Of a DNA stretch of 64,000 nucleotides, positions 1 through 11,393 are shown one piece after another (the stretch's first letter is position 1; each line of letters starts with the position of its first letter). Source of the DNA: Flectonema sp. DT1601 (Eukaryota; Euglenozoa; Diplonemea; Diplonemida; Diplonemidae); assembly GCA_964019425.1 (NCBI GenBank), contig OZ025824.1, positions 248,001 through 312,000 of the forward strand. Direction: 5' to 3'. The translations under genes were made by a program, and so were the position numbers. The notes below the pieces were generated by a model. It was not told the origin of the DNA, ran no database searches, and worked only from the letters and a program-made list of their open reading frames with translations.

Positions 1-102
1 TCTTATCGCGTGTGCAAGAAAACAAAAATAGGCCTGGTGCGACAGCAATGCCGACATCACCACCGTTGTTTGTTTGCGCCGACCACTCCCCGCCGTCCTA
101 CC

Positions 103-879
103 CTACTGAAAGGCCGCCTCCGACAGGGCACAGTTGGTGCATCCCCCGCTGCCGCACGGAGGAAGGCAAGGTCCCCGGAGCATCCTCGGGCACCAGTTGT
201 CGACGCACTCTCCGTTGATGACTCTGCACTGGTCGTATCCCGAGGTCTCGCACTTCGCAAGCGAGAAACCCGAGCAGTCCACGCCCTCGCTGCTCATCGA
301 CGCGAACATCAGCCTCACGTTCGAATCGATGTCCACTCTCTCGAGGTGGTTCCTCGGAACCTGCTTCCTGAACGACATGAACTTGTGCTTGTCCTCCCCC
401 GCGTCGCTGATGAACTTCGGCCCGCACTGCGAAGGAGTCCAACCCTGGGTCACCAGGTAGTCCCTGAAGTCCGCGTTCAGCCCGGCCTCGCATCCGTTGC
501 ACTTGTAGATGTTGATGTAGATGTCGCACTTCTTCACCGACGGGTGGTCCGCGCACCAGAACCTCATGAACGAACCCGACGCGATGTTCCATGGCGGGAT
601 GTAGGCGGCGTTCAGGAGCTGCGACTCGGGGATGTGGAAGTACCTCGAACCAGCGGTCGACGGGTCGATCCACCCAGGCATGTAGTTGGCCACCTGCCCG
701 CCCCCGAGAGCGAGCAACGTTCCGCTGCTCACCGTCGCCGCGCTGCTCGTCTCCGGCGTCCCGAACACGCACCAGCAGACGTCCGTCGGGTACTTGCTCA
801 GGGCCGCCTGCAGGGCAGGCGAGTCTTGGGCTTGGGCAGCTGCGACGACCGCCGTGATCAGGGTTGCGATGGCCTTCAT
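103..879 (-). CDS. Secreted Cys-rich protein, type C, copy 1
   Basis: 258 residues. I start at the ATG at 879 because a clear signal peptide follows at once (MKAIATLITAVVAAAQA, cleavage expected near residue 18); the frame is open further upstream but only as leader. The mature part has 16 cysteines, two of them (VCWC) absent from types A and B. Shared family landmarks are PGWIDP, AAYIP-WNIA, KCDIYINIYKC, GWTPSQCGPKF, a Cys-rich tail and a terminal AAFQ. Codons end almost always in G or C, unlike the AT-rich single-copy genes, as expected for a very highly expressed gene. A splice-acceptor-like AG lies at 904-905. I do not recognise the family; an extracellular or extrusome structural role is only a guess. 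Confidence 0.9.
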   Translation of the reverse strand: MKAIATLITAVVAAAQAQDSPALQAALSKYPTDVCWCVFGTPETSSAATVSSGTLLALGGGQVANYMPGWIDPSTAGSRYFHIPESQLLNAAYIPPWNIASGSFMRFWCADHPSVKKCDIYINIYKCNGCEAGLNADFRDYLVTQGWTPSQCGPKFISDAGEDKHKFMSFRKQVPRNHLERVDIDSNVRLMFASMSSEGVDCSGFSLAKCETSGYDQCRVINGECVDNWCPRMLRGPCLPPCGSGGCTNCALSEAAFQ

Positions 880-915
880 GTTTTCCTTCTTATTTGTTTT
901 TTTCTTTTGCACAAA
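880..915 (-). promoter_or_regulatory. Conserved leader / candidate splice acceptor of type C gene
   Basis: Read on the minus strand, a CCCCTTTTTGTGCAAAAG stretch is followed by an A-rich leader with AAACAAATAA and then the start codon. The same order, CCCCTTT then TG-TGCAAA(A)G then AAAACAAATAA, precedes type A and B genes, although the DNA further upstream is unrelated. The pyrimidine stretch ending in AG (904-905) looks like a 3' splice acceptor. It recurs at about 2765-2800 and 4643-4678. Confidence 0.5.
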
Positions 916-1987
916 AAGGGGTTCAGAGCAAAACCTGTTTTGAGAAAGAAGGCGTGAGGGGAAAAAAGCAGACCGACAACTCAACCACACAAGACAGACA
1001 GGACTAATAATCCAGAATAATTATGGTTATATTGCTCGATTGCAATGCGGAACACCCGTAACGTGTGCGTGACCAGCAGCGTACGGCGCCCCGAAGAAGG
1101 GAGAGGGAGGTTGCGTGTATCTGAAAAAAGGCGAGAGGGAAAAAAAAGCAATCCAAAGAAAAAAGGAAAGCCCGACGAAGAGAAAACGGTCGGCCCTAGA
1201 GGCGCGGCTCTGGTTGGCAACAGCCACAAAAGGAACAATGATGAGGCTCTCGGCAAGAAAACGACTCTCTGACTTTCACCTTTTTCTTTTTTTTTCTTTT
1301 TCCTTTCTTTCCGCGCAAGCAAAAAAGACTTCCGTCCCACCCGCAGAGAAGGCATCGCGCCACATCGCGTTCAACAAAAAAGAGATGCCAAAAAACTGAG
1401 GTGAGGCTGTTGCTTTTTTCCCTTGGTTCGCTAGCGTTTTTTTCTTTTTTCTAGCCGCCGTTGTGGAAAAGAATAAAGCAACCCGGAGCCTACCCGCGAA
1501 CAACAACACGAAAAAAAGTGTGCCGATGCAAAAAAAAAAAAGAAGCAGACATACACATCCATATTCCATATCTCTCCACCCCCGGCGGGCGGGGGGAAGG
1601 GCCACACATCCCGACAAAGAAAAAGGACGACGGAATAGGTTTCAGTTCGCTTTTTTCTCGGTCGGGAGAGAACAGACGGGCCCCCTCCCCCCCCACGGGT
1701 GGGAAAACAAACGAGTGTTGCTGCACAAAAAAAAAAAAAAAAAAAAACAACGAAACAACAACGAACAACGAACAACGAACAACAAACGAGGAACGGTTCA
1801 CGTTTGGTTTGCGTTGACAGGCAACAGAGCGTGTGCGCCCGAAAATACAATACACAATTACAATCATGTTTTGTTATATTATTATTCTTATCGCGTGTGC
1901 AAGAAAACAAAAATAGGCCTGGTGCGACAGCAATGCCGACATCACCACCGTTGTTTGTTTGCGCCGACCACTCCCCGCCGTCCTACC

Positions 1988-2764
1988 CTACTGAAAGGCC
2001 GCCTCCGACAGGGCACAGTTGGTGCATCCCCCGCTGCCGCACGGAGGAAGGCAAGGTCCCCGGAGCATCCTCGGGCACCAGTTGTCGACGCACTCTCCGT
2101 TGATGACTCTGCACTGGTCGTATCCCGAGGTCTCGCACTTCGCAAGCGAGAAACCCGAGCAGTCCACGCCCTCGCTGCTCATCGACGCGAACATCAGCCT
2201 CACGTTCGAATCGATGTCCACTCTCTCGAGGTGGTTCCTCGGAACCTGCTTCCTGAACGACATGAACTTGTGCTTGTCCTCCCCCGCGTCGCTGATGAAC
2301 TTCGGCCCGCACTGCGAAGGAGTCCAACCCTGGGTCACCAGGTAGTCCCTGAAGTCCGCGTTCAGCCCGGCCTCGCATCCGTTGCACTTGTAGATGTTGA
2401 TGTAGATGTCGCACTTCTTCACCGACGGGTGGTCCGCGCACCAGAACCTCATGAACGAACCCGACGCGATGTTCCATGGCGGGATGTAGGCGGCGTTCAG
2501 GAGCTGCGACTCGGGGATGTGGAAGTACCTCGAACCAGCGGTCGACGGGTCGATCCACCCAGGCATGTAGTTGGCCACCTGCCCGCCCCCGAGAGCGAGC
2601 AACGTTCCGCTGCTCACCGTCGCCGCGCTGCTCGTCTCCGGCGTCCCGAACACGCACCAGCAGACGTCCGTCGGGTACTTGCTCAGGGCCGCCTGCAGGG
2701 CAGGCGAGTCTTGGGCTTGGGCAGCTGCGACGACCGCCGTGATCAGGGTTGCGATGGCCTTCAT
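1988..2764 (-). CDS. Secreted Cys-rich protein, type C, copy 2
   Basis: Encodes the same 258-residue protein as the copy at 103-879, with no amino-acid difference that I can see. Signal peptide, 16 cysteines, and a TAG stop right after the conserved AAFQ end. It lies 1885 bases from copy 1 in the same orientation. The flanks are also identical, so the copy is recent or kept identical by gene conversion or unequal crossing-over. Confidence 0.9.
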   Translation of the reverse strand: MKAIATLITAVVAAAQAQDSPALQAALSKYPTDVCWCVFGTPETSSAATVSSGTLLALGGGQVANYMPGWIDPSTAGSRYFHIPESQLLNAAYIPPWNIASGSFMRFWCADHPSVKKCDIYINIYKCNGCEAGLNADFRDYLVTQGWTPSQCGPKFISDAGEDKHKFMSFRKQVPRNHLERVDIDSNVRLMFASMSSEGVDCSGFSLAKCETSGYDQCRVINGECVDNWCPRMLRGPCLPPCGSGGCTNCALSEAAFQ

Positions 2765-3865
2765 GTTTTCCTTCTTATTTGTTTTTTTCTTTTGCACAAA
2801 AAGGGGTTCAGAGCAAAACCTGTTTTGAGAAAGAAGGCGTGAGGGGAAAAAAGCAGACCGACAACTCAACCACACAAGACAGACAGGACTAATAATCCAG
2901 AATAATTATGGTTATATTGCTCGATTGCAATGCGGAACACCCGTAACGTGTGCGTGACCAGCAGCGTACGGCGCCCCGAAGAAGGGAGAGGGAGGTTGCG
3001 TGTATCTGAAAAAAGGCGAGAGGGAAAAAAAAGCAATCCAAAGAAAAAAGGAAAGCCCGACGAAGAGAAAACGGTCGGCCCTAGAGGCGCGGCTCTGGTT
3101 GGCAACAGCCACAAAAGGAACAATGATGAGGCTCTCGGCAAGAAAACGACTCTCTGACTTTCACCTTTTTCTTTTTTTTTCTTTTTCCTTTCTTTCCGCG
3201 CAAGCAAAAAAGACTTCCGTCCCACCCGCAGAGAAGGCATCGCGCCACATCGCGTTCAACAAAAAAGAGATGCCAAAAAACTGAGGTGAGGCTGTTGCTT
3301 TTTTCCCTTGGTTCGCTAGCGTTTTTTTCTTTTTTCTAGCCGCCGTTGTGGAAAAGAATAAAGCAACCCGGAGCCTACCCGCGAACAACAACACGAAAAA
3401 AAGTGTGCCGATGCAAAAAAAAAAAAGAAGCAGACATACACATCCATATTCCATATCTCTCCACCCCCGGCGGGCGGGGGGAAGGGCCACACATCCCGAC
3501 AAAGAAAAAGGACGACGGAATAGGTTTCAGTTCGCTTTTTTCTCGGTCGGGAGAGAACAGACGGGCCCCCTCCCCCCCCACGGGTGGGAAAACAAACGAG
3601 TGTTGCTGCACAAAAAAAAAAAAAAAAAAAAACAACGAAACAACAACGAACAACGAACAACAAACGAGGAACGGTTCACGTTTGGTTTGCGTTGACAGGC
3701 AACAGAGCGTGTGCGCCCGAAAATACAATACACAATTACAATCATGTTTTGTTATATTATTATTCTTATCGCGTGTGCAAGAAAACAAAAATAGGCCTGG
3801 TGCGACAGCAATGCCGACATCACCACCGTTGTTTGTTTGCGCCGACCACTCCCCGCCGTCCTACC

Positions 3866-4642
3866 CTACTGAAAGGCCGCCTCCGACAGGGCACAGTTGG
3901 TGCATCCCCCGCTGCCGCACGGAGGAAGGCAAGGTCCCCGGAGCATCCTCGGGCACCAGTTGTCGACGCACTCTCCGTTGATGACTCTGCACTGGTCGTA
4001 TCCCGAGGTCTCGCACTTCGCAAGCGAGAAACCCGAGCAGTCCACGCCCTCGCTGCTCATCGACGCGAACATCAGCCTCACGTTCGAATCGATGTCCACT
4101 CTCTCGAGGTGGTTCCTCGGAACCTGCTTCCTGAACGACATGAACTTGTGCTTGTCCTCCCCCGCGTCGCTGATGAACTTCGGCCCGCACTGCGAAGGAG
4201 TCCAACCCTGGGTCACCAGGTAGTCCCTGAAGTCCGCGTTCAGCCCGGCCTCGCATCCGTTGCACTTGTAGATGTTGATGTAGATGTCGCACTTCTTCAC
4301 CGACGGGTGGTCCGCGCACCAGAACCTCATGAACGAACCCGACGCGATGTTCCATGGCGGGATGTAGGCGGCGTTCAGGAGCTGCGACTCGGGGATGTGG
4401 AAGTACCTCGAACCAGCGGTCGACGGGTCGATCCACCCAGGCATGTAGTTGGCCACCTGCCCGCCCCCGAGAGCGAGCAACGTTCCGCTGCTCACCGTCG
4501 CCGCGCTGCTCGTCTCCGGCGTCCCGAACACGCACCAGCAGACGTCCGTCGGGTACTTGCTCAGGGCCGCCTGCAGGGCAGGCGAGTCTTGGGCTTGGGC
4601 AGCTGCGACGACCGCCGTGATCAGGGTTGCGATGGCCTTCAT
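3866..4642 (-). CDS. Secreted Cys-rich protein, type C, copy 3 (array edge)
   Basis: Third copy of the 258-residue type C protein, identical in translation to the other two. It is the copy nearest the array edge. About 200 bases upstream of its start the unit sequence ends at 4843 and unrelated AT-rich DNA begins, so it keeps only the proximal leader and upstream region of the unit. If transcription comes from far upstream and mRNAs are made by trans-splicing, this truncation need not silence it. Confidence 0.9.
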   Translation of the reverse strand: MKAIATLITAVVAAAQAQDSPALQAALSKYPTDVCWCVFGTPETSSAATVSSGTLLALGGGQVANYMPGWIDPSTAGSRYFHIPESQLLNAAYIPPWNIASGSFMRFWCADHPSVKKCDIYINIYKCNGCEAGLNADFRDYLVTQGWTPSQCGPKFISDAGEDKHKFMSFRKQVPRNHLERVDIDSNVRLMFASMSSEGVDCSGFSLAKCETSGYDQCRVINGECVDNWCPRMLRGPCLPPCGSGGCTNCALSEAAFQ

Positions 4643-5542
4643 GTTTTCCTTCTTATTTGTTTTTTTCTTTTGCACAAAAAGGGGTTCAGAGCAAAACCTG
4701 TTTTGAGAAAGAAGGCGTGAGGGGAAAAAAGCAGACCGACAACTCAACCACACAAGACAGACAGGACTAATAATCCAGAATAATTATGGTTATATTGCTC
4801 GATTGCAATGCGGAACACCCGTAACGTGTGCGTGACCAGCAGCACGAATTCATGTTGTGTAAATTAACTGAAAAGTTAAAAATTTGAATAAACTTTATAA
4901 TCAAAATAATATCATAGAATGAAGATAAAAAGTGGGAGAAGGGCTTGTTCTTTCGTTTCTTTCGTTGTTTTTTTTGTTTGTTTTTTTCTTTATGAGGGGT
5001 TTTTCTTTTTGTTTCTTTGTTCTTTCTATTTGAATTTGGTTGATTTAAAAGAAAAAGATTCTTGTAAAAATAAATGTAAAAAAAAAGAAAGGAAAACAAC
5101 TGCAACGGGTTGAAGGAATCATGCAAGGAATCTCCGAGAGTGTAAATCTGGTGCTTTCATTATTGTTTTCAGATGGCTACCTAAATTACATAACTCCACT
5201 ACGTGTTTGCTTATGCTAGTAATTGAGGGTAATTCTACCATGAAATACTAAGAAACAATACTGAGATGCCATTTATCCGTTGAGTTTTGTGTTGTTATCC
5301 TTCTATTTTTTTGAATTTTTTTTTTTTTTTTTTTTGATTGGACACCTACTGTAAAATTGGATAATAAAAAAAATAAATTTTGGAGAAGAAAAATAAAGTG
5401 GAAAAAAAAAAAATAAATAAGAAAAGGAAAAGGAAAAGGAAAAGAAATCTTAACTATTCTGGTGGGGGAATGGGATATGTTACTTTTCCTTGCTGAACAC
5501 AAGAACTAAATTTTATGCAGCTCTCGACGAAGTGCAGTTTTA

Positions 5543-5574
5543 TTATTCTTTCATTCACATAAGTGAAAGAATAA
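5543..5574. repeat. 11-bp perfect inverted repeat (hairpin)
   Basis: Arms TTATTCTTTCA (5543-5553) and TGAAAGAATAA (5564-5574) pair perfectly around a 10-base loop. There is no adjacent gene. It could be a cruciform-prone site or part of an unannotated RNA; no second copy was seen. Confidence 0.6.
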
Positions 5575-6512
5575 GGCTAACGGCCGCTCTATGCAGGAAA
5601 AGATACTCGCATCATGTGGAGGTGCACAACCTTACCTAACAAGTGTCGTACAGAGCAGCAAGTTTCACTTCCGAGGAAAACTGCTGATGTGAATCAGTAC
5701 AAAAAGAGAAAAAAAAACGAATTATCGGCAGGGCTGAATTTAACCATCTAAGTCGAGGAGCCTAGCTATCGGAAAAGCTCACAGGGTATCTCATTCTTAA
5801 CTAACTCATCTGTGAGGCTCTCACTGATGACTCACCCGAAGTAGATGAAGATTCAAAACTACACGAGAAAATATAAGAAATCATTGGGAGTATAGGAAAA
5901 AAAAACAAAAAAAAATTGATTTAAAAAAAATATAGCGGAAAAAAAATGGAATATAAAAAAAAAATAGAATAGAATTGATCCTGCGTCACATTCTCACAGG
6001 ACCGAGGAGGGCTTAACGGGGAAAACATATTTGAGCACCACGTTCTTACACTATGCAAACTACTTATCCAAGTTCCGACGAACTTAGACAATGGCTTCTT
6101 CGTTACGCAGAAGTTCATCATTATCTGATTGAGCTGACACTTTGTAAATCAGAATTGTGATACAATAAGAACACGCGATAAAGAAGAAAAACAATTTGCT
6201 ATCAAGAAGCGATTGCATCATCGGAGGCCATCACATGCCTGAGGAAGAAACATCATATTAACTCTAACGTAGAGAACTTGATATTTCTTTATTTGTGCAC
6301 TACAGTTGAAGTTTGTACACGAGACTCGCAAGGATGAAGTGTTGCGGGTAATCACAGCTTTAATCATTACTTAATAATCATAAAAGAAACAAGGAATGAA
6401 ATATTTTTTTTCTTTTATTTCTTTTCCAGCTATCTTTATAGTTCAAGCAAAAACAATCCTAATTAGACTGCTGGATCATTAGGTAAGTACCAGTATTTTT
6501 TTTAAATTTTTT

Positions 6513-6630
6513 GTACCGATGCAGTCCGAGAAGATACCGTTCAGATTGAAAGCCGTTATTTCTCATGGTCATAACTTCGGCTGGAGCAACCAAACGGTGT
6601 TCAACGAAATATATGGCTAATCTGAATGGT
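6513..6630 (+). repeat. Dispersed hairpin repeat R1, copy 1
   Basis: Begins GTACCGATGCAGTCCGAGAAG and ends GGCTAATCTGAATGG followed by a T run. The segment GTTCAGATTGAAAGCC near the start can pair with GGCTAATCTGAA at the end, giving a closed terminal stem around a variable middle. The copy at 20069-20195 shares the start, the stem and the block GTTCA-CGAAATATA-GGCTAATCTGAATGG. The T run after the stem is where an RNA polymerase III transcript would stop, so a small structured RNA or a SINE-like element are both possible. Confidence 0.6.
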
Positions 6631-7560
6631 TTTTTTTATTTATATTTTCCTTTTTCTTGTCGAAGTGTTGGTGACTCTGAAGAAGGATAACATCACGTAA
6701 CAAAACAATAATTGAAATGAAAAACAGGATACCCCGTGTGATTGTTCTGCACCAGCTTGTGTCTCACCCAACTACCCTACCAGTGGGAGACCAATAGCTT
6801 CCGATATCAACATATCACTCCACTAGTTAATATATGAGATTCTTGGAGAAGAATGTAATTTGGAAAACATTAAATTTGTTCTGCCGTTCCGGTATAACAA
6901 ACTTGTGGAAAAACGTAGTTTCAGTCCATAATCTTATACTACTTGTCCCTGCATGGGGACTTTATTCCAAAGTTTTCTCGTAAAATTAGTTTCAAAAAGG
7001 TGGTTCTTATCGTGAGAACAGATAAAAACCAACTCAACTAATTAATTAGCTGATTGTTTATCGAACTACAGACATGCTTCGTGTCATATGCAGCTGCTGA
7101 TATATCTTTTTCCAAAAAAAAAAAAAAAAACGACAACTATCCAGAAAACAAAGCAACTAATTCTAGAATGCAGCGGCATGTACGGAACTGGTATGTTAGG
7201 CTGCGAGAAAAAACAACAGCAATAACCTAGTTCGTGATATGCACAAAAAGGAACTGTCGTTTGGATTGGGAAATTACATCTCAGCTGCGAGACAAAACCA
7301 GCAAAAGCAATAATAATTGATGAGTCAACAGCCTACATCATTCCGAGTACAAATAGGAATGAGAGAAGTCACAACACAGATTGTAATCTAGTGAAGCGTC
7401 CAAAATAAATATCAGAATTCTTTTTTTTTTTATTCAGTTGTAGGCATACCCTAAGATCAAGCATCTTTCAAGTAACCTCTTTTTGGGGTATGGCGCGTGC
7501 TAGTGTTCTATGCAAAAAAAATGGTTGAACTAAATTATAGTAAATATATAAAAGAAACTT

Positions 7561-7592
<32 letters not shown>

Positions 7593-10500
7593 CTTCTTTT
7601 TTCCACAAAAATATGCATTCGGAAGGAGGAAATTATTGAATAAAAAAGAGAATAAAAAAAAAAAAAAAAAAAAAAACTTTGAAAAAAAAAATCCGCACAA
7701 AATATAATGGTTGTTTAACAAGAAAAAAATGAAATTCTATATATGGTAAACTCTTACCACCTCGTCAAAAAGAAACATCAGACGCTCTCCAGAACATACG
7801 CCATACCTTTGCGATATCCAGAGCTTGGAACATTAGTTCCCTCGACTGTATAATTAGAAGATCAGCAGAATGACAGCTTCGTTGATCTGGAGATGATCAT
7901 CAGACATTTCTATGAGAGATATATTTTGGACAAGAATTTATAATGCAACATGGTAACAATCGCTCTAAACTTGTTTTTTTTTTTTTTTATTTTTATTTTA
8001 TTTTTTTTTTTAAAACTTGTAAATAAAAAAACGACGATGCTTTCATACCACCAGTTTACAGACAAACACCACCAGTTTTTTTTTTTTTTTTTGAGAGCAA
8101 TATTATTCTTTATTAATTTTTTTTTTTTAATACAAAATTTCAACACAATATAAAATAAAAAAAATAAAATAAAATAAAGTCTACAAAAGAGTTAATTTGT
8201 AAACAACTTAGGGGGGGGGTTTTTTTTTGCTTTTTTTTTTTCTTAAACGCAGTACGTAAAACAACCGCTCGTCTTGACTTTGTCACTCATCCCAGCGCAG
8301 ATACTTGTCAGAGACGGCGAACTAAGAACATTCAAGCAAAATATACTATTGAAAACTACTAATCAGGACCAGAGAGACAAGAATTCAAAAAAATGAAAAA
8401 TCTTCGTCAGCTACAAACTTGGGTGCCATGTAGCAATGTTTTTCATGGCTGGGAGACCAGAAGAAAAGACAGCTGGCAATTTCAGAGAAGCTTCGACACA
8501 AAAACTGTGTTTTCTTCATTTTTTTATGCTAACTGTGTAAATAAGGGAGAAAACCCCTTCCTAAAAATAAATAATGAAAATTAGATTTTTTTTTTTTTTT
8601 TTTTTTTTCAAAACCAAAAAAAAAAAAAAAAATACACATAATTTAACCAAGAATCGCTCTCTGAACGATGATCAAAAGATGAAATAAAAACTAACCAAGT
8701 AGCTAATAAGAACTTGTCACGCTATTCATCTCAAAAAAAAAAAAAAAAAAAAAAAAGGGGGGAAAAAAACCATAGTAACATAGTAACAATAATTACTCAT
8801 TTTTATTTATTCTTTTTTTTTTAATCAAATTAAATTAACGCAGCAGGCTATGTAGTTTTGTTCGTTGCTAAAAACTAGAAAATGGAGCCTGTTAGCACAA
8901 CAACAAAAAAATCATCTGCAAACAAAATAATAGTTAATGCTTTCTGTACAGGGGACAAGAGTCTGCAAAAGGAAAAGATTTCCTAAAAAAAATAATAATA
9001 ACATCTCATAATGAAAAAATTAAGCTCCGGAAAAAATCTCACGGGGGGTACAACTCATCCGCGAGAATCTCCCAGAACTGCAAAAGAGAAAGACGGAACA
9101 AAAATAAAAATATAATAATAAACATATAAATATCACCCTCATGAAATCAGAATTCGGGGACTCCACTTTTATTGAGAACAACGAAAAAACATACGAACAT
9201 AACAACAAAAGGGACCCTCACGGAGTCTTTTGTGAAAATTGCTATGCAACAGGGATGGGGTTTTTTGGGAAAGATTTTTTTTTTTTTAATTTTTTTTTCT
9301 TTCTGATAGGAGAAGCCACGCCTTTAAAAAAAAAGAAGAATGCACTTCGCTTTGGCCATTGAGTCGACTTGGGAAGATACCCTTTCGCGACGTCAGATTA
9401 AACGTGATGCTTCTCTAATAAAAAAATATTTGTGTTGTCCAAAAAGAAAAATGAACCAATCAAAAAAAAAAAGGAGTTGGAAAGACATGAAACGAGGTCG
9501 AACAGCGTTTCGCAAAATCGGGCATGTAAATATGATTAATTACAATAAATAGTAAGCAAAAATACTCGCTTTTTTTTTTTTTTTTTTTTGTCAGCGAATG
9601 TTAACACCTTGGTGGTGAAGCTAACTATTAACAACATGTTAAGGTCTTCATCATACAATGCGTAGCGTAACCACGTTTGACCCCCTTTTTTCAGAAAAAA
9701 AAAATAATTGGATTTTTTAAATAAAAGATCTGCATATATCAGAAAAAAAGAAAGGTGTGACAATCTTAAACTGTGTGAAACTTAACAGAAAAAAAAAGAA
9801 AAAAACATGTATTAATAATCATAAAAAAAACTGTAAAAGAAAGCAACGAGAAAAAACTTTTTTAAAAAAAAAGAAAACTTTTTTTTTTTTTTTTAACTAT
9901 TACATTTTTTTTTTCGATCCCCAACAAAAGTGTAAATCGGTTTTCCAATAAAATCAAGTTGTTCTGCACCGATTTTTTGTAAAGGAAAAAGCAAAGCCTA
10001 ACTCAATAAAGAACGTTGTCTGCTTTTTTTTTTAAAACGAGTTGTCTAGTTATTTTATCCAACGTTGCCGTACAGTGAGTGCAACTTACCTCACAGCGAC
10101 AGAGGACTCAATCAAGGTTGCCGTTTCGAAACCTCAGCACAGAGTAAGTTTGGCTTGCGCGTAAATACAATAAAATATGCAAAATGTAAGGAAGAAAAAA
10201 AAAAAAACAGAACCAAGAATAAGAGTTTTACATTTTTTTTTTTTCTTCTTTTTCCCTTACTTTTCTTTTTTTAAATACAGAAGGATGGTTGTGGAACGCC
10301 TTGTTGCAATTGTTATTTGTTTTCGTTTTTTTTTTTGTTCTTTTTGCTTTTAAACTTACGTTACAAAATGATTAAAAAAAAAAAAAAGAAAAGAAAAAAA
10401 AACTGAAAAACCTGACACCGGCGCCGGATCAGTATGCGTCTCCTCTCTCAGTAGCAATCTGCAACTAGTCTGAGCGGTACACAAAATTATTTAATATTTT

Positions 10501-10733
10501 TCATTATTTTGAGAGGGAGTTTTTTTTGTTGGAACTGGGGAAGCCAAAACGAATAGGGAAAGAACAACAAAAAAAAAAAAAGATCACGATTCAACATTTT
10601 ATTTATTTTTGAAAAAAAAAAAAAAAAAAAAAGAGGAGGAAAAAAAAAGAACAAAAAAAAAAAAAAAAAAAAAACCGAATGACATATGTGAAGAAGTAAC
10701 CGAGGGAATCAGAGATAAGAGAGCAGCAATCAA

Positions 10734-11003
10734 ATGCCCAGTAACAACTGCGAAGTTGTTAAAAGACATGTTGTCGCTTTCTGTGATGCCAAAACAGTGC
10801 GGGTAATAAGTTTTAAGGAAGACGTAGAGCGTGTCATTGAAAACATGAAACTGAGACTGCGCCTAAGTCTTCTGGGGATTGAGAGAACAGTAAACATGCA
10901 GCACAGACACAAAGAAATATTCATCAGTTATATTTTTGTTGAAAAAATTGAAGTCGCCTGCATGCACCATAATGTGACTGCTCGCAATGAGCTCGAAATC
11001 TAA
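10734..11003 (+). CDS. Weak ORF, 89 residues, possible gene remnant
   Basis: An ATG-started frame in a patch of higher-complexity DNA (about 10680-11940) inside the homopolymer-rich desert. The translation contains VVAFCDAKTVRVISFK and a charged helical middle. I recognise no domain. It is on the plus strand, against every accepted gene in the window, and a shorter open frame overlaps it on the minus strand. It may be chance or a fragment of a decayed gene. Confidence 0.15.
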   Translation: MPSNNCEVVKRHVVAFCDAKTVRVISFKEDVERVIENMKLRLRLSLLGIERTVNMQHRHKEIFISYIFVEKIEVACMHHNVTARNELEI

Positions 11004-11393
11004 AGATTCGAATAGCATCAAACAAAGGGAACAAAGGGAACAAAGGGAATAAAAAGTGAAAAACCAAAGAGAGATAACAAACTAAACCTAACAGGGAACT
11101 TCAATGAGAGCAGGCACGTCCTCTAGGCAGGTAGAAAAAAGTTGCGAAGGAAAGTACCCTTCGCTGCTACCGTTTTAAGGCCTGAGTGTCGCTACTCACG
11201 TTGTGTTATTTATATTTAATAACAACAAACCTTACTCCGCCAGATGGCTGGAGAAGTGACACGGGGATGGGGTCAGGTAATAGATGCGATCCACTTCCTG
11301 AGTTTATTTTATTTTATTTTTGTTATGTTTTTAGTTCACAATTGAGGGGGCCCTCAAAAATTCCGTCACCTGCCTAACCAATTCAGCCAATAT

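Larger units (their letters stand above)
1..4843 (-). repeat. Tandem array 1 (type C secreted-protein gene), unit about 1.88 kb
   Basis: Three head-to-tail units: 1-1885, 1886-3763 and a partial one, 3764-4843. The first two differ in length by 7 bases because of a short AAC/CGAAC run near 1752-1785. The rest looks identical by eye, including long A runs, which implies very recent duplication or continuing homogenisation. The array stops abruptly at 4843, where the third copy leaves the unit sequence in the upstream flank of its gene. The left end lies outside the window, so the copy number is a minimum. Each unit holds one minus-strand gene and about 1.1 kb of spacer rich in A and T runs. 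Confidence 0.95.
4844..10680. other. Gene-free AT-rich stretch with many homopolymer runs
   Basis: I find no convincing coding region. The sequence alternates between ordinary AT-rich DNA and runs of A or T that often exceed 15 bases (for example about 30 T near 7562-7592 and long A runs near 7657, 8731 and 10609). Open frames here are short and made of Lys or Phe runs. The only structures I can support are an 11-bp hairpin near 5543 and a dispersed repeat copy at 6513-6630. Confidence 0.7.

Noticed and set aside
1463-2842. Long plus-strand open frames across the type C genes (up to 459 codons)
   Set aside because: They lie antisense to the signal-peptide genes and arise because G/C-ending codons leave few stops. 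The translation is Arg/Pro-rich with no domain, and the frame changes with a 7-base length difference between units.
6513-6560. Possible U6 snRNA, because of GAGAAGAT in the R1 repeat
   Set aside because: The invariant ACAGAGA box and the intramolecular stem of U6 are missing, and the second copy does not keep the similarity.
7530-7721. Short frames of Phe/Lys runs in homopolymer tracts
   Set aside because: Composition is dictated by A/T runs; no protein-like sequence.
10087-10160. U1 snRNA-like start (ACTTACCT) with a downstream partly complementary segment
   Set aside because: The stem-loop I motif GATCACGAAG and an Sm site are absent; the ACTTACCT match alone is short enough to occur by chance.
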